Shown here: positions 24,336 through 35,581 of the stretch, in pieces
Layout of the letters: each line of letters starts with the position of its first letter
Numbering within the stretch: position 1 is the stretch's first letter
Assembly (NCBI GenBank): GCA_032622095.1
Contig: CP136062.1
Span: forward strand, 38,130,918-38,194,917
DNA length: 64,000 nt
Direction: 5' to 3'
Source: Siphonodentalium dalli
Lineage: Eukaryota > Mollusca > Scaphopoda > Gadilida > Siphonodentaliidae
Position numbers and translations under genes: made by a program
Notes under the pieces: model-generated
What the model was told of the DNA's origin: nothing
The model's input: the letters and a program-made list of their open reading frames with translations, nothing else
Database searches by the model: none

Positions 24336-27275
24336 AAAAGATTTGGAGTTATGTCCCTGGCCCCGCCCACATTTGACACAGTGACCTGATTTGAACAAAT
24401 CTGAACCCCAGTCACCCAATAATCCTTCATACCAAATATGAACCCATATAGCCTGATGGTATTTGAGAAGTCATTTTAAGAATACTATGGAGGGAAAGAG
24501 TTATGGCCCTGGCTTCGCCAAGTGAACTCATTTGAACAAATCTGAATGTGAGTCACCTAGGGAACATCCTCACCAAATATGAACCCATTCCGTCCAATGG
24601 AATCAGAGGAGAAGATGTTCAAAGAATTGTTGTCGGACAGATGGACGGACAGACGAGCAGTGATGACTATAGCTCCACCGGAGACTTCGTCTCAGGTGAG
24701 CTAAAAAGCACAGGTAGGGTGGCTGGTTGATAATTAAATCTCTTATCTCCGCCCCTATTTGAACAAATGTGAATCCCAATCTATGAGATCCATTCATTTG
24801 GTAATTTCAGACAGTGGATTTTAAGAGTTGAACTGAACTGATTTTCCTAAAATGACCCCAAATCTGAACAAATCTAAACCCCAGTCACCAAAGGACCCTC
24901 CATACCAAACATAAGCTAAATAGTCCAGATGGTTCTTGAGAAGAAATTGTTTTAAGAATTACTATGGAAGGAACGAGTTATGGCCCTGACTTCTCACCTA
25001 TTTGACCTGATGAACTCATTTGAACAAATCTGATTGTGAGTCACCTGGGGGACATCCACACCTAAATATATAAACCAATTTGGTCTTTAATATGTATCTG
25101 GAGAAGAAAACAATTGATGGACAGATAGAGACATAATGACAGATGGATGGGAGAACAGTCTGACATAGAGACTGACAAATTCAATCCAATATACCCCCCA
25201 AGTATTCTTTGCAAAATCAGGGTACAATGAGTTCAACTGGATGGATACTGGTGGTTAAGAAAATAATATTCGAACAGTCAAGCCTGAACATAGTGTCTGA
25301 CATTTGCAGAATGAGGTCCCCAAAGGGTGAATGTAATGACGCAATCCTGCAATGCGGGCTAGCATCACCAAATTCACCCTCTGGAGACCTCATTCTGTTT
25401 AGGCCTCAACTGCTATGGGAGACATAGCATCAGATTGAAGTTCTCCAGTTAAAATTGGTGATGTGCACCCATTGGCACCTCAATTATGCATTTTATATTC
25501 ACAAATCAGGGGATATAGAAACTAAACAGAAGGAAAAAAGTAAGTAAAAATGTCAATTTAAGGGCCTATATACTTCCCAGAAGATGAGGCCTAAGCAGAA
25601 TGAGGACCCTGGCTAGTGTATTTGGTGATGTTAGCCTGCTGTGCAGGGTAGCATAACCAAATTCACCCTCTGGGGACCTCATTCTGCAAATGCCAAACAC
25701 ACTAAATTCAGGTTAGAGAACAATAATTTGTTTTGATTTTATTTTAATAACACACACTGGCAAGAGTGCTAGCTAAGCATTAGTTCACACCTGTCAGCCT
25801 CATAAACATCTCAATTGATGACTGTGTATTTCTATTAACTCTCGCTCTGTCTGTAGCTAATACAATTGACTTAATCTGCTGGTGGGAGAGATCCTGTGAG
25901 TTAGGAGATGAGATGGGGTGAAGTGCTGTTGGTTGGGGGCAGGGTGGGGGTCTGGGTCATGTGGGGGAGGGTGATAAATTTTTTTGTATGTTAAATTGAT
26001 GAATTTGATCAAGGAGTTCAATCTGAATTTTGTATAATATTTATTTTTGGAATTATGTCCCTGGCTCCACCCCTATTTGACCCAATGACCCCATTTGAAC
26101 AAATCTGAACCCCAGTCATTCAATGACCATCCATACCAAATATAAACTAAATCGGCATAATGGTTCTAGACAAAAAGTTGTTATAAGAATTACCAAGGAG
26201 GAATATAGTTATGGCCCTGGTTTCGCAACTATTTGACATAGTGACCTCATTTGAACAAATCTGAATGACAGTCACCTAGGGAACATCCACACCAAATATG
26301 AACCAATTCGGCATTACGGTTTCAGAGGAGAAGATGTTCAAAGAATTGTTCACGGATGGATGGACGAGGAGTGATGACTATAGCTCCACCGGAGACTTTG
26401 TCTCAGGTGAGCTAAAAATCAATGATCAAAATGCAAAAATGTAATTTTTTTGTTTTTAGAGTTATGTCCCTGGCTCTGCCCCTATTTGACCCAGTGAGCC
26501 AATTTGAACAAATCTGATTCCCAGTCACCCAAGTTCCCTCAGTACCAAATATAAGCTAAATCGGCCCACTGTTTCTTGATAAGATGTCATTCTAAGAATT
26601 ACTAAGGAGGAACAGTTATGGCCCTGGTTTCTCAACTAATCAACCTGGTGACCTCATTTGAACAAATCTGAACCCCAGTCATTCAAGAACCCTTAATACC
26701 AAATATAAGCTAAATCGGACCAATGATTCTAGACAAGAAGTCATTTTAAGAAGTACTATGGAGGGAAAGAGTTATGGCCCTGGCTTCGCAACTAATTGAC
26801 CCAGTGACCTCATTTGAACAAATCTGAATGGGAGTCACCTAGGGAACATCCACACCAAATATGAACCCATTCCGTCCAATGGAATCAGAGGAGAAGATGT
26901 TCAAAGAATTGTTGACGGATGAATGGACGGATGGATGGACGACGAACGAGGAGTGATGACTATAGCTCCACCGGAGACTTTGTCTCAGGTGAGCTAAAAA
27001 TTTACCTAAAAATGTAGGAATAAAAGCTTGGACAAAATTATACGTGTTGCAGAAATGTTCTAAGTCGAAAAAGGGGGAATAATTCCACCAAAAAAAGTCT
27101 GACAGATGTCATAATCGCAGGTGCACAGGTTCCCATGGTGGTTGATGCCTGTGCCAAGTTTCACGGAAATTGATGAAAAAAACTCCGGACAAATTTGTGT
27201 CCCCGGACAGACCACGGATGGACGGATGACGAGCTGACTCCAGTATACCCCCCCCTAACTTTGTTGTGGGGGTAT
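24335..27275. repeat. Cluster of GAGTTATGTCCCTGGC...GGTGAGCTAAAA repeats
   Basis: At least four copies share GAGTTATGTCCCTGGC, CATTTGAACAAATCTGAA, CCCCAGTCACC, ACCAAATATAAGCTAAATCG and an end reading GATGACTATAGCTCCACCGG then AGACTTYGTCTCAGGTGAGC. The copies are about 24340-24705, 24830-25180, 26045-26415 and 26455-27000. The shared fixed right end and variable left ends suggest 5'-truncated, 3'-anchored retroposons, possibly SINEs. A hairpin-capped element (25283-25714) sits between copies. There is no coding content. Confidence 0.6.
25283..25714. mobile_element. Hairpin-capped composite element, GAATGAGGTCCCC family (full copy 1)
   Basis: The outer ends are inverted copies: CCTGAACATAGTGTCTGACA against the complementary CCTGAATTTAGTGTGTTTGG, both leading into CATTTGCAGAATGAGGTCC. 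Each end is a hairpin in its own right: GAATGAGGTCCCC and AGGGTGAAT at the outer side are answered by ATTCACCCTCTGG and ACCTCATTCTG inside. About 190 bp of unrelated sequence joins the two hairpins. No coding frame is credible. Confidence 0.7.
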
Positions 27276-28340
27276 AACTATTAAGAATGCATTTTCTGAT
27301 ACATCAGTTGCAGAATGGAATATACCTGAGGTTAACAGATAGCAGCAGCAAGCCATATCTGGCATTCTAGAAGCAAACTCCAATCCTTCAGGCAAAGTCA
27401 GCCTAAAAATGAAATAAATGTACATGTTGATGTATTGAGTTTACTACCAAATTATTGTTTTCTTATTTTTTAACTATTAAGAATGCTTTTTCTGATACAT
27501 CAGTTGCAGAATGGAATATACCTGAGGTTAAAGGTACTCAATCCGATTCGACAGTCCCCATATCATCAGATTCCAACAACAACATTTTTTGAAATGCCAC
27601 TTCAGTTATCAGAATCGATTAATTGCCCAAAAATAATGCTATTATAGCCTAACCAGAGTCAAGTATAGTATAAAATTACCCAAAACCTGTTATTTATCAA
27701 CGTTTTGTTCAACGGATATTTGCCAGTTGTCAAATAACTGACACAAAAAAGCGACTCGATTTTATAGTTATCGATCTCCATCCGCTATCTGGTCAGATAA
27801 TTTCTTCTCGTCGACAGATTACTGGGCCACTTAAAATTGAAATAATAGATTTCAAACATCAATATCTGATCACCCCTAGCTATGATGTGTGGGTTCCTCG
27901 ACACGAATCAAATATTTTTTACACCCGAAGCCAAGGAAATAGTAATTTGCGAGCTTTAATTCGGATTGAGTACCTTTGACAGTTAGCAGCTGCAAGACAT
28001 ATCTGGCACGTTAGAAGCAAACTCCATTCCTTCAGGCGAAGTCAGCCTAAAAAGGAAATAAATGTACATGTTGATGTATTCAGTTTACTACCAAATAATT
28101 TTTTTCTTCTTTATATGAATATATGTACAATATTCTTTACCCATTATAAAACCATATATCCATGTTTCATAACTTGAAAATAAATTTTATAACAAAATAA
28201 AACAATTTAATGAAAAGAAATGCAAACAATAAGATGAAAGAGAAAAAAAATTCCAATGGATGGGGGAGGGGGGGGTGGGGAAACGAAATAGTGTTGTAAA
28301 TTAATAAATGATCACTCAAGAAAATATGCAAACATTGACA
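27275..28340. repeat. Segment paralogous to 37560-38640, with local tandem copy
   Basis: CTATTAAGAATGC, GATACATCAGTTGCAGAATG, GGTTAACAG, CAAGCCATATCTGGCA, TTCAGGCAAAGTCAGCC and ATGTACATGTTGATGTATT occur first at 27275-27466 and again from 27467, where the second copy is split by the TTAA element at 27532-27975. The same sequence recurs at 37560-37785. The right part (CATGTTTCATAACTTG then AAAATAAATT) recurs at 38400-38560. Confidence 0.7.
27532..27975. mobile_element. 444-bp MITE at a TTAA target
   Basis: The element starts AGGTACTCAATCCGA and ends with the inverse, TCGGATTGAGTACCT. It is flanked by TTAA (27528-27531) and TTGA (27976-27979). The parallel sequences at ~27335 and ~37633 read GGTTAACAG with a single TTAA, giving an empty site. 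TTAA targeting is characteristic of piggyBac and Kolobok transposons, and the AGG tip favours Kolobok. No transposase is encoded. Confidence 0.75.
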
Positions 28341-28615
28341 ATTGGAGCGATTTATTGATGATGTACATGTACCATGATATTTTAAACTATGGATGGAAGC
28401 TACATGTAGGCCTACATCTGGGAGGGGGAGGGTGTTTAACAGCTTGCTTTCAATGTTTGATTCAACAAAATAATTGTGATTTGCAGGAGTCTAACCTGAC
28501 TATGAAAACAAGAAATTACCATGCATTGACTGGTCCCATAAACACCTTGCTCATAATTTTGGCTATAATTTCTGGCAATTTGCCATGGGATTGCTGGCTC
28601 TCATAATAACATTAA

Positions 28616-28992
28616 AAGATGCATAATCAGAACAAACGTTCGCAAATTAATATTTCTTAGGCTCCAGGGTAAAAAATATTTCAGGAACCAACCCAGAGTC
28701 AGAGTGATCAGATATCAATATTTGAAATCTATTATATTTCACCATCAGTACTTTTTAGTGGCCTGGTAAAAAGTCGATGAGAAGACGGCCCCGAACCAAA
28801 CTGCGGATGAAGATGGATAACTCTAACATCCAAGTGGCTTTTGTGTGTCAGATATTTGACAAACTGGCCAAATTTTGTTGAACAAAATGGTCAGCATTAT
28901 TTTTGGGCATTTAATCAATTCTGATAACTGAAGTGGCATTTCAAAAAATGTTGTTGTCGAATATGGGGACCATCGAAATGGATTGAGTACCT
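28616..28992. mobile_element. 377-bp MITE, same TTAA family, opposite orientation
   Basis: The right end GGATTGAGTACCT is followed by TTAA (28993-28996), and the left end AAGATGCATAATC follows TTAA (28612-28615). The interior matches the 27532-27975 copy in inverse order, for example CAATTCTGATAACTGAAGTG and GGCATTTCAAAAAATGTTG. The two tips of this copy are no longer perfect inverses. Confidence 0.65.
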
Positions 28993-28996
28993 TTAA

Positions 28997-29550
28997 TAAA
29001 GCTGAAGGTGTCATTAATTGTCACTACATTTTGGTGCGATGGGTACCCAGCTTACAAGTGTTTTGGGTACCCACCTTACCTTCTCTGTGTATTCAGCACA
29101 CATTTGATAACAAAATCTTTCAACTGACCACATGGTGCATGATCTTTAAAACTATTATTCCTGCCTCGTTATCATAAATGCGTGTTTATTGGCAACATAA
29201 TTCAAAGAAATGGGATAAATTCTATAACTCACAAAAGGCCAGTATGGGTGCACAAAATACATTTTTGTAAAATTGGGTAACCAACACCAAAATCTAACAC
29301 GACCACAAAATATATACCTGTGTTTAAGGCAATGATAGGCAAAAAACAGAGGAGAGGCGGTGATACTTTTATTAAATTATTTCTTTAGTTTTTTTTCGCT
29401 GGGAGGGGGGGAACTACCAGATGCTAAACAACTTGTGAAATCATCTCTACTTGATCAAGTGTGAATCAAAGGTATTTAATACTGATGTCATGACTAAAAA
29501 AAATTAAATTTGTTATATGCCTTGATCGATAAGAATACATGCTATCATAA
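28997..29550. other. AT-rich spacer
   Basis: No gene or repeat boundary recognised. Confidence 0.3.
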
Positions 29551-29557
29551 TGAATAA

Positions 29558-29732
29558 CCCTTTCATGACAGGAGCTGCGCTGGAACGGTATGAAAAACCC
29601 TGTGCCTGTGCAGTTTCATGGGGAGCCTCGCATATATCATATAATTTATTGGCTCAAGTTATGTACATGTATAAAAGAATGCACTCGCACAGGGTTTTCA
29701 CAAAATTTCAAGAAACTCCAGTCATGAAAGGG
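29558..29732. mobile_element. 175-bp piggyBac-like MITE
   Basis: The termini CCCTTTCATGACAGGAG and, inverted, CCCTTTCATGACTGGAG are flanked by ATAA on the left (a decayed TTAA) and TTAA on the right (29733-29736). An inner inverted pair (AAAACCCTGTGC with GCACAGGGTTTT) and CCTCGCATATA tie it to the other CCCTTT elements in this window. piggyBac transposons use TTAA and commonly begin CCC. Confidence 0.65.
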
Positions 29733-29849
29733 TTAAGTGGGAAGTAAAGAACTAGAAACCATGATTGTGTTTAATGTATTTGACTTTAGGCTGGTATGAC
29801 TGCTAATGGCTCTTTCCATGTCTGTTTTGAACTTTTCTGTGCATTTTAA

Positions 29850-30105
29850 AGATGCATAATCTGATTAAGCGCCCCCTCGTTTACTATTTATTTGAATTTG
29901 GGGTAAAAACTATTTGATTCGAGTCAAGGAACCCACCCACCTATCATAGCTCAGAGTTATTAGATATTAATTTTTGAAAACTATTAATTTTTACCATCGA
30001 GACTTATCAGTGGCCCAGTAAACAGTCGATGAGCGACAGAATTGGACCAAATGGCAGATGAAGACGGATTACTCTAAAATCAAGAGGCTATGTGTTGATA
30101 ATAAG
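29850..30105. mobile_element. Partial third copy of the AGATGCATAATC (TTAA) family
   Basis: TTAA at 29846-29849 is followed by AGATGCATAATCTGATTAAG and then GGGTAAAAACTATTTGATTC, GGAACCCACC and CAGTCGATGAG, parallel to 28616-28830. The right terminus is not found, so the element is truncated. Confidence 0.5.
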
Positions 30106-30786
30106 GCCAAATTTAGGTTTCACTAGGGAAAAGAAAATCGGGGAAAGCTAAGTTTTTCATGGACAACATGGCGAAAGTCCCCTAAAATCCAAATTGAGCT
30201 TTTTTGAAATATCTTGATTTTTCTGTGTGGTTCAAATTCTGAAGCATTTCCACCAGGCCGTATGCGAATGCAGTCATATATAGATCAAATAGTTCCAAAT
30301 TCTTACAACCTTGAGATATACACAAACAATGCTTAGTCGTGAAACATATTAGTAGAATGTATGTCCCAAAATGGCCAAAATAGAATGGAAATAAAATTTT
30401 GTCAAAAATCGAATAGCTAGTCCCATAAGAGTGACAACACGCTCAAAATGTGTGAGGAACAATGGATGTGAAGTATAAGAGAAACATTATATCGGGGATT
30501 TACGAAATTCTCTCTAATATATATAGTGATATAGTGATTTTCCGATAATCGGAATCGGCGATTAGCACTCGGCGATGTCAAGGTTATAATAATTGTGAGT
30601 TCATTAGAACGAACGTAGCCATTAACTTCAGTGTTATGAATAGCCAAACATACAAACAATATAAAAATAGGAATGCATGATGGACCGCCGGCGGTTCCTA
30701 AAAAGAAGGAATTCTAATGTTACAGAAACTAAGTTTCAGCAAACTTCCAGAGTGTGGATAACAATCACAAAATTAGCCCCCACCCC
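30106..30786. other. Spacer ending in a C-rich run
   Basis: No gene recognised. The C run at 30783-30792 overlaps the target duplication of the adjacent hAT-type element. Confidence 0.3.
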
Positions 30787-30794
30787 CCCCCCAC

Positions 30795-32132
30795 TAGAGA
30801 TGGGCGGTACTCGGTATTTACCGTGCGATATCTGTATCAGCGTAATACCATTTTTACCGTACCGAATCAAAACTAAAAATACCGTATTTTCGGTAATGAA
30901 ATTAATCATGTGTTGCCAACATATGTGCGTCACCTTGTCACCGCGGCCGTGACATGCATGAATTGTATGACCATTTCAAACGTAAGCAACAAGAATCGGA
31001 TAATTATGATAACTCGGTGTAACAAGTCGGTACTGCATGTGTTAGTCTATAATTTCAACATTGTTACATCAAGGGCACAGCTGCCCGACGGCATCTTTGA
31101 TCTTTACAACATATTAATGACAAGGTAACTAACATCATGAGATATGACTACTCACAGCTGGAGCATTATGTGTCAATTTCGGTATCCGTCCAAATGGAAA
31201 ATGCGTGGGCAACTCGGTATCTGTGTCCCAAGTTGGATCGAAGCATGTGGAATCGAAGCACGTGTTATGGGGGGGGGGGGGGGGTCCCCATTCACAACAA
31301 ATTGAAAACCCCACAGGTTACTTTATAATTAGACGGTGATGCAATAGCGATTGATATACGCATTGCAGATTTTTTATACAACCTGATCTTGCCAATTGCA
31401 AATAGCATATCTTGGAAAGTTGTGCACAAATATGTTTATATCCTACTATAAATTACTTTATTAAACATATATATACTTACCGGTTTATTATACATATGTG
31501 CCTATATCAGACAAAAAAGATCGCGTGATAACTTTAAATTAACACTTGGGCATCGTGTGTAACAGGTAGCTTGCCTGCTGCAAATAAGAGGGACTCTTAA
31601 ATTGTATACATGAATGGTATATCACGCTGCAAGGAGGAGAATATGAACCCGCGGGTTTGGGCATCTGCAGTTCGGAAATTGTCATGGCCGGTTTGCCTAT
31701 TTCATGACATCGCGCCAACGTTCATAAATTTGTGAATTGTGATCACTGATTACTACTCACAATTGTATTCACTCATGGAAATGTTACGAAAATCAATTGA
31801 CACGAAAAAATATTGTAGTCATGCTCTTACTCTTTTCAAATCAGTGCGACGACATGCGTGTAAATCATCAAAGAGATTTGTGAATATTACTTAATTACGT
31901 AGGTAATTGTGTTGCCTAATTTAGGTATTGTCATGAATGTAGTAGATCCGTGGACCGTGGTCATATATACATGTATATTGTTCAGCTAAAAACTTGAATT
32001 ACAATAATTTACTGGGAATATCTGCTTTGATCTTATTATTTAATAGCAATACCGATTACTGTACCGATACAGAGGTAAATCAACGAAAATTTACTGATAC
32101 CGAGATTGAAATTTCAATACCGCCCATCTCTA
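30795..32132. mobile_element. 1338-bp hAT-type non-autonomous transposon, perfect 8-bp TSD
   Basis: The ends TAGAGATGGGCGGTA and its inverted counterpart TACCGCCCATCTCTA are flanked by CCCCCCAC on both sides (30787-30794 and 32133-32140). An 8-bp duplication and a TAG-type tip are hallmarks of the hAT superfamily. Subterminal words such as GGTATTTACCG and GTACCGATAC recur at both ends. The interior holds only short frames and a run of 17 or more G (31269 onward), with no transposase remnant recognised. Confidence 0.8.
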
Positions 32133-32390
32133 CCCCCCACCCAGAAATTTCAGGACTCAGAACAAATTAAATAATTGTAATAGTAATAGTGAGTTTCATT
32201 CTGCAGTCACCACACGATAAGTGATAGCCTGTACTAGTAACATCTAAGTATACTCATGTTGTCAGAATCTCTATGATGCACAATCAAAGGTTGTTTAACC
32301 TTTGGTTGTCGATTAAACTGTGTAAAAAAAACCACGGTATTCAATAATACCTGGCAATTTCCTACATCCAAAATAAATAAAGGAGATTAA

Positions 32391-32635
32391 CCCTTTACCC
32401 AACAGAACGGCCCTGTGCCAATGCATTCTCTTATATATGCGAGTCGACCTATGGTCGACTCGCATATATAAGAGAATGCATTGGCACAGGGCATAACTGT
32501 AACTACCACAATGTGGGCAAGGAGCCGGTTCCAATGATATCCATATTTGTATGGTTCTATTGAGACAGACCGAAGATATTTTAGGCTGTTGAAGCTTTAT
32601 TTGGCCGGTTTTGGCCGGTTTTGTTGGGTAAAGGG
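32391..32635. mobile_element. 245-bp piggyBac-like MITE with perfect TTAA flanks and central palindrome
   Basis: The tips CCCTTTACCCAACA and TGTTGGGTAAAGGG are flanked by TTAA at 32387-32390 and 32636-32639. A near-perfect 80-bp palindrome lies at 32410-32491: CCCTGTGCCAATGCATTCTC then TTATATATGCGAGTCGACC, followed by its inverse. The same palindrome appears in elements of other structure at 55.8, 57.7, 59.6, 60.0 and 60.3 kb. Confidence 0.75.
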
Positions 32636-32639
32636 TTAA

Positions 32640-33838
32640 TCGACGACGGAAATGGTAATCAAGTATCGGCTTTATCAACGGTTCGTCAATTATACGATTA
32701 ATCGTGGCACCTATAAGCTTGCGTTCATGTTTTGAGAAGCCCGAGAAAACCGATATCGAATACAACAGTTTGCCTTCAAAATCGTCATTGTTTTGGCTCA
32801 GTCTTATATTTCATATCCATTTCTGCAAAATTAATTTGAAGTTTCCCTTTGAATTGGTGTCTTCGGTTCGAGAATTGTGAATCAAACAATATTGAGTGCA
32901 TTTTGTTTCGGCTGAAATATTGTTACAGCATTCAATTATTTCCATGATTGTGAAATATCTATATAACTGTTGTGAAAACATTATATAACTCAGAAAGTTC
33001 AACTCGGATTTTAGGGAACTTTACGTGACACATCTGTGATGTTATGGCTAAATATAAAAAAAATCAGATCCCCCCCCGATTTATTTCCTTACTTTTCCAC
33101 TTTCATGTCTTATGTGCCTGGACTATAAAGGGAGACTGTATGCCAATTTCAATAAATTACAGATAACAACACAGATCTACTTTCGACAAGAAATAGAAAA
33201 ATAATGAATTTGTGTCGAAGATGTTTACTGTAAATGTTCAGGTTAAAGACATATTATGGATTTGTTCGAGTTTATGAAAAGTTAGTATTCAGGTGTTATG
33301 CCAACCTGGAGAATGTAGTATTCTACTAACAGCGCTGAAAATTTCAAAGAAATCGACCATACCACTCAATAGAAAACATCAAAACTAAGTTCAATTGTAA
33401 ATATTTACATCTGGATTCGAGATGCAACAATCGGCGACAAACAAACAAAAATGATTTTGCCATCCAGAGTCAGTGCATTTAATTAATATATCAGAATGAT
33501 GGTAGGTGTTGACAATTTGGATTAATATTCGTAAAAAGAACAACTTTGAGTAAGAATATTCTCCATTTCTATTGGATCACCCTACTGGAGTGTTTCACAT
33601 CTCTTTAACAGGTTATCATAAAATAAATTTTTATAATTTAACTTATATTTACCATAGTTTATGAATACACATGTAAAATACACATGTAAGTTTAGAATTG
33701 CCCTGTAACGATGTAATCATGCAAATTAATTGGACAGTCAATTTAACAACATTTTGCACAGACCGAATACAAATTTAAGACACCCACTGAAAGTGACTAC
33801 AATAAAATTTACAAATTTCTGGGACAAGTACTTCTGTA
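32640..33838. other. AT-rich spacer
   Basis: No gene, splice-bounded exon or repeat structure was recognised over about 1.2 kb. Confidence 0.35.
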
Positions 33839-35581
33839 CCCTTACCAAACAGAATGGCTTATTAAGCCATCCCTAAACCCTCGCTTAGCCATCAGAGACC
33901 AATGATGGCTAAGATAAACCATCACTATAGTTATATTAGCACCCATGAAGAATAAGAAGGGGTGTGATGGCTTAGATAGCCATCCAATAAGGAATAATTT
34001 CTGGTGATGGCCAAGGTGATGGTTAGTGGATGGCTAACAACATGGAATTATATTCACTATAGCCATCATTACTGGTGGTTAAGAATTTATTCGATAACCA
34101 TCAGACTGGAGAATTTAAACATTCGAATGTTATTAGCCTTCATGATAGTCATATTAATGGTTAGGAAACCTGCTCTCCTGAGACAGTGCCATAGACCTGA
34201 CATATGGCTGCCATATGTTGGTCCAACCAGATAGAGGCTGCATAGATGCATCCTGGGATATTGTAGTTTCAGCTACATTTGAATTGTAACTGCTAGTCTA
34301 TATTCACTGCTCAAGTTTGTTGTTCCAGTATTTTTTACACTTATGTTCTTAGCAGTCTTATAAACTTGTGATTTCTTTAGTTGAGATTCATTGGACTAGT
34401 ACTGTAATGGCTTCAAGATATTTTGAGCCTGCTAATTTTGAAAGTTGTGAAATAACTATCAGAAATCTGCATGTTTATCAATCATTCTGCCTGAGATTCT
34501 GAGAAAATATCCTGCAGCCACTAAGATATATATACAAATTAATCTTGAAATTGGTAAGTACAATCCTCAGCACTATATTTTGTAATTTATTGGGCATGAT
34601 ATGACACATTAAACATCTTGAAAAAAACATATTCATTTTTAACCATTCCGATGGGAGCTTCCTGAAATGTTTTGAAAATCCTGTACCAATGCAATTCTCT
34701 AGCTAGCCAGCACATTCTCTTATATATGCGAGGCTTGATCCCTACAGATGGGAAACTCGCAAATATAAGAGAATTTAGCTGGAACCAGGTTCTTTAATGC
34801 TGCACCAGCATATATACATGTATTTCTCATATTGGAAGGGTTACATAAAAAAGCTCTATCTTGACCAGACTATTTTCATTTGAATTTTGACAAAAAGCTG
34901 CAGAAATCTTTGGCTGGCCCAGCCTAATGTGAAGATGTTGCATGATTCCAGATACCATGCAGTACGTGTGTCCATGCAGTGATACAATTGTAAATCGTTC
35001 CACTGTATTTATGATGAAAACTTGGCAAAAGATAACAAAAATAATGGACATTGTTAAATATGTAGTTAAAAATTATTTTTATGATATAACATATTATTTT
35101 AAAGATAATTCATTCTCAAATAGATGATGCCAAAGAGTTATCCCTCCTGAAGCAAGTTATATAACATAGCAATCCTAAGCCATCACTAAATGTCCAGGGC
35201 TAATAATCCGATGGCTTACTAGCCATCGGCCTACTAGCCATCGGCTTACTAGCCATCGGCCTACTAGCCATCAGCTTACAATCCATCAGTAGTGTACTAG
35301 CCATCCGTGGCTTACTAGCCATCGGCCTACTAGCCATCGGCCTACTAGCCATCCATCCATCGAGGGCTAAGCGATGGCTTAGCTCATTTAAATATTTCGG
35401 CCTATAGGAGGGCTAAGCGATGGCTAATAAGCCATCATCTAGCCATCACCTAGCCTCGATGGCTAAATTTTGCATTAGCCATCCATATCCTCTGAAAACT
35501 ACTAGCCATCAGTAAGCCATCATTCCTTCTCTTCCGAGTGCTAAAGAATGGCTAACAGATGGCTAATGATTTCGGTAAGGG
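33839..35581. mobile_element. 1743-bp element packed with GCCAT/ATGGC motifs, TA-flanked
   Basis: The left tip CCCTTACCAAACAGAATGGC and the inverted right tip CCCTTACCGAAATCATTAGC are flanked by TA (33837-33838 and 35582-35583). Both outer regions (33855-34060 and 35165-35575) are saturated with TTAGCCATC / GATGGCTAA words in both orientations. A local ~18-bp minisatellite of ACTAGCCATCGGCCT lies at about 35215-35350. No transposase frame is visible. A piggyBac-like MITE is nested at 34643-34840. Confidence 0.65.
34643..34840. mobile_element. 198-bp piggyBac-like MITE nested in the GCCAT element
   Basis: TTAA at 34639-34642 is followed by CCATTCCGATGGGAGCTTCC. The right end reads ATTGGAAGGG followed by TTAC, a decayed TTAA. 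The interior carries CATTCTCTTATATATGCGAG and its inverse, as in related copies at 32391 and 57265. It is younger than its host element. Confidence 0.55.
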
